Assembly: GCF_004015185.1 (NCBI RefSeq)
Contig: NZ_CP025746.1
Location: forward strand, 2,001,776 to 2,065,775
From: Clostridium manihotivorum
GTDB taxonomy: Bacteria; Bacillota; Clostridia; Clostridiales; Clostridiaceae
Direction: 5' to 3'
Length of the DNA stretch: 64,000 bases
A program made the position numbers and the translations under genes. The notes beneath the pieces are model-generated. The model made no database searches, was not told the origin of the DNA, and saw only the letters and a list, made by a program, of their open reading frames with translations. The stretch's first letter is position 1. Each line of letters begins with the position of its first letter. Shown one piece after another: positions 61,934-64,000 of this stretch.

Positions 61934-62893
61934 ATGAATACAAAATCTACTAAATCAGCTGTGGGGGAAGCACATAGTAAGTTGATTCTAGTTGGGGAAC
62001 ATGCAGTAGTTTATGGTAAACCAGCAATAGCAATACCTTTTCCACTTAAGGTTAAGGCAGTGACTACTAGTTATTCTGGCAATATTATGTTAGAATCATC
62101 TATTTATACTGGGTTTATAGAAAATGTACCAATGAAGATGCAGGGCATATCAGCCTGTATAAGGGAGGCTTTAAATAAGTTAAACCAACCTTGTTATGGA
62201 TTAAGAATTTTAATAGATTCGGAAGTACCTTCAGGTCGTGGCTTAGGGTCAAGTGCCGCAGTTGCTATAGCCATTGTAAGAAGTCTATTTTCTTTCTTTG
62301 AGGAAGAGCTTTCAGATGAAGCATTATTTTATATAGTTCAAATTTCCGAAAGGTATGCACATGGAAAGCCAAGTGGAATTGATACTGCTTCAGAAATAAG
62401 TGAATGTCCTATTTGGTTTGAAAAAGGAAAGGATATATTTACTATTGAAAGTACAAAAACTTTATTTATAGTGGTTGGAGATACTGGAAGGGTCGGAGAT
62501 ACTCACACAGCTGTAGGTAATGTAAGAAAGAAGTATGATATGGAGCCTCTAAAAGTACAAAAGTCATTGGATGAGATAGGTAAAGTTGTAGATTCTGCAA
62601 GGAGTTGTATTATTGACGGAGAGCTTAACTCACTTGGGAGACTACTATATATTAATCATAAGGAACTTATCAACTTGGGAGTTAGTGATGAGGGGTTAGA
62701 TCTATTGGTTGAGACTGCTATGAAGGCAGGTGCTTTAGGAGCAAAACTAACTGGTGGAGGTCTAGGGGGATGTATGATAGCTCTAGCCAGTAGTTTAGAG
62801 AATGCTAGATTAATTTCATCAGAGCTTATTAAGGCTGGTGCCTTTAAAAGTTGGTACTTTTCAAGTAATGATAACAAGCTTTATATACCATAA
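61934..62893 (+). CDS. mvk: Mevalonate kinase
   Basis: A GHMP-family kinase of 319 residues that phosphorylates mevalonate, the first committed step after HMG-CoA reductase. The N-terminal GEAHSKLILVGEHAVVYGKPAIAIPF is the family signature, the ATP-binding motif is PSGRGLGSSAAVA (about residues 101-113), and the C-terminal motif is AKLTGGGLGGCMIAL. The ATG at 61934 follows AAAGGATGG; a GTG at 61910 with the ribosome site inside is rejected. The next gene, mvaD, follows 21 bases later. Most clostridia use the methylerythritol pathway, so this operon is notable. Confidence 0.93.
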   Translation: MNTKSTKSAVGEAHSKLILVGEHAVVYGKPAIAIPFPLKVKAVTTSYSGNIMLESSIYTGFIENVPMKMQGISACIREALNKLNQPCYGLRILIDSEVPSGRGLGSSAAVAIAIVRSLFSFFEEELSDEALFYIVQISERYAHGKPSGIDTASEISECPIWFEKGKDIFTIESTKTLFIVVGDTGRVGDTHTAVGNVRKKYDMEPLKVQKSLDEIGKVVDSARSCIIDGELNSLGRLLYINHKELINLGVSDEGLDLLVETAMKAGALGAKLTGGGLGGCMIALASSLENARLISSELIKAGAFKSWYFSSNDNKLYIP

Positions 62894-62914
62894 GAAAAAG
62901 TAGGAGGAAGTCAA

Positions 62915-63889
62915 GTGAAAGCTACAGCGAAAGCAAATACTAATATAGCGCTTATTAAATACTGGGGAAAGCGCGACGAAAAGCTGTTTTTACCTATGAA
63001 TAGCAGTTTATCAGTAACTCTCGATAGATTTTATACCATCACAACTGTTGAGTTCAATGAAAGCTTTGAGAAGGATATTTTCTTTCTAGATAATGTAATT
63101 GCTAGTGATAAGGAAGTAGAGAAAGTATCAAAGTTTCTTGATAAGGTAAGAATAGCTGCAGGGGTAACATATCCTGCGCTAGTTTCTTCTGAGAATAAAG
63201 TACCAACAGCAGCAGGCTTTGCATCTTCAGCTTCAGGCTTTGCTGCATTAGCGGCTGCAGCTGCAAAAGCACTTCAACTGGATTTGAGTGGAAGAGAGTT
63301 ATCTGTTTTAGCTCGTCAAGGTTCTGGATCTGCTTGTAGATCTATATATGGGGGATTCGTTGAATGGCATAAAGGAATAGAAGCTGATGGAAGTGATTCT
63401 TTTGCTAATCAGCTATTGGATGAAAATGCATGGGATTTTAGTATTCTTTCAGTTTTAGTAGCCTCAGAACAAAAGAATGTATCTAGCAGGGATGGAATGA
63501 GGCAGACGGTATTAACGTCTCCTTTTTACAAAGGCTGGTTGGATACTATTGAAGGAGATCTAAGTGCTTTAAGAGATGCTATAGGGGATAGGGATTTTGA
63601 TAGCTTAGGTAAGGTGATGGAGTCAAATGCATTGAAGATGCATGGGACTATGCTGGGAGCAGAGCCTCCAATCTTATATTGGCAAAGTGGAACTATGGAT
63701 GTGATACATCATATTCAACTTCTTAGGAGTTCTGGTATTCCGGTTTATTTTACTATTGATGCTGGACCAAATGTAAAGGTGCTTTGTATGCCTAAGCATG
63801 AGCAAATAGTATATGAATCGCTAATAAAGCTTCCAAAAGTTAAAAAAGTTTTTACTTGTCATCCTGGAGAAGGAGTCACTTACCTATAG
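62915..63889 (+). CDS. mvaD: Diphosphomevalonate decarboxylase
   Basis: A GHMP-family enzyme of 324 residues that converts diphosphomevalonate to isopentenyl diphosphate. The start ANTNIALIKYWGKRDEKLFLPMNSSLSVTLD is diagnostic, and the phosphate-binding loop is AAGFASSASGFAAL, followed by ARQGSGSACRSIYGGFVEW. The catalytic Asp lies in YFTIDAGPNVKVL near the end. The GTG at 62915 follows AGGAGGAAGTCAA. It is the second gene of the mevalonate operon; the third begins at 63916. Confidence 0.95.
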   Translation: MKATAKANTNIALIKYWGKRDEKLFLPMNSSLSVTLDRFYTITTVEFNESFEKDIFFLDNVIASDKEVEKVSKFLDKVRIAAGVTYPALVSSENKVPTAAGFASSASGFAALAAAAAKALQLDLSGRELSVLARQGSGSACRSIYGGFVEWHKGIEADGSDSFANQLLDENAWDFSILSVLVASEQKNVSSRDGMRQTVLTSPFYKGWLDTIEGDLSALRDAIGDRDFDSLGKVMESNALKMHGTMLGAEPPILYWQSGTMDVIHHIQLLRSSGIPVYFTIDAGPNVKVLCMPKHEQIVYESLIKLPKVKKVFTCHPGEGVTYL

Positions 63890-63915
63890 AATTTTAGATA
63901 ATAGGAGTTGAGTGA

Positions 63916-64000
63916 ATGAATAACATAAATAAGGATATGAAAAAATCATCAGAAGGTGATTCACTTAAGAATAATATTGAAGTTTGGGAGGATTTAGTTT
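63916..64000 (+). CDS. Third gene of the mevalonate operon, start only
   Basis: An ATG follows AGGAG eight bases upstream and 26 bases after the mvaD stop. Only 28 residues are visible (starting MNNINKDMKKSSEGD) and the frame runs off the window. The hydrophilic start does not resemble the usual N-terminus of phosphomevalonate kinase or isopentenyl-diphosphate isomerase, although one of these is expected here by operon order. The identity is left open. Confidence 0.6.
   Translation, partial: MNNINKDMKKSSEGDSLKNNIEVWEDLV

Overview
The window reads as chromosomal DNA of a low-GC (roughly 30-33 percent GC by eye) Gram-positive anaerobe, most like Clostridium sensu stricto. The reasons are strong AGGAGG-type ribosome sites, many T-tailed intrinsic terminators, a type B-like RNase P RNA, and clostridial families (AraK-type FGGY kinase, GH31/GH3/GH1 glycosidases, paired multidrug ABC exporters, a mevalonate pathway operon). 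No species can be named from the sequence alone.

Layout. 1-1084 is the C-terminal end of a P-type cation ATPase. 1100-11300 is a degraded accessory region: an IS66 tnpB remnant, an intact IS21-family element (istA/istB) with a 5-bp target duplication, a broken minimal nucleotidyltransferase, a divergent pair of XRE regulator and GHKL ATPase (the best candidate for an unusual system here), a 5'-truncated TIGR00266/AIM24 gene, rnpB (RNase P RNA) with its promoter and terminator, and a tyrosine recombinase remnant abutting the rnpB end. 11309-15862 is an ABC transporter cluster with an M1-like extracytoplasmic domain and an M50-type membrane protease. 16210-24522 holds a frameshifted small gene, an SDR oxidoreductase, a UlaG/NAPE-PLD-like metallo-hydrolase, and two adjacent DNA helicases (DUF1998/MrfA-like and UvrD-like).

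24679-36479 is a plant-glycan utilisation region: AraC regulator, alpha-xylosidase (GH31), beta-glycosidase (GH3, inverted domain order), EamA exporter, AraK-like pentulose kinase with AraR-type operators, and a GH1 beta-glucosidase. 36580-49332 is rich in membrane and efflux genes: YhgE/Pip protein, tocopherol-cyclase-like protein, MFS transporter, a MarR-controlled heterodimeric ABC exporter whose second subunit carries a roughly 500-residue repeat insertion, and a second MarR. 49856-60000 holds redox and regulatory genes (NmrA-like protein with HxlR regulator, MerR, pssA and TVP38 divergent from a two-component system, an epimerase-like oxidoreductase, a diguanylate cyclase, a CDF metal exporter). 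60127-61335 is nhaA on the minus strand behind an attenuator-like leader, and 61934-64000 begins a mevalonate operon (mvk, mvaD, next gene cut by the window edge).

The most unexpected signal is not a gene. A roughly 145-nt element recurs in the intergenic regions at 37258, 42309, 48568 and 58760, with partial copies at 37433 and 49419. All copies are on the plus strand, nearly all lie directly after the T-tract of a terminator, and a hairpin is kept despite sequence change. Two further small repeat families occur (22-mers at 28535, 31625 and 32609; about 65 nt at 51528 and 56220).
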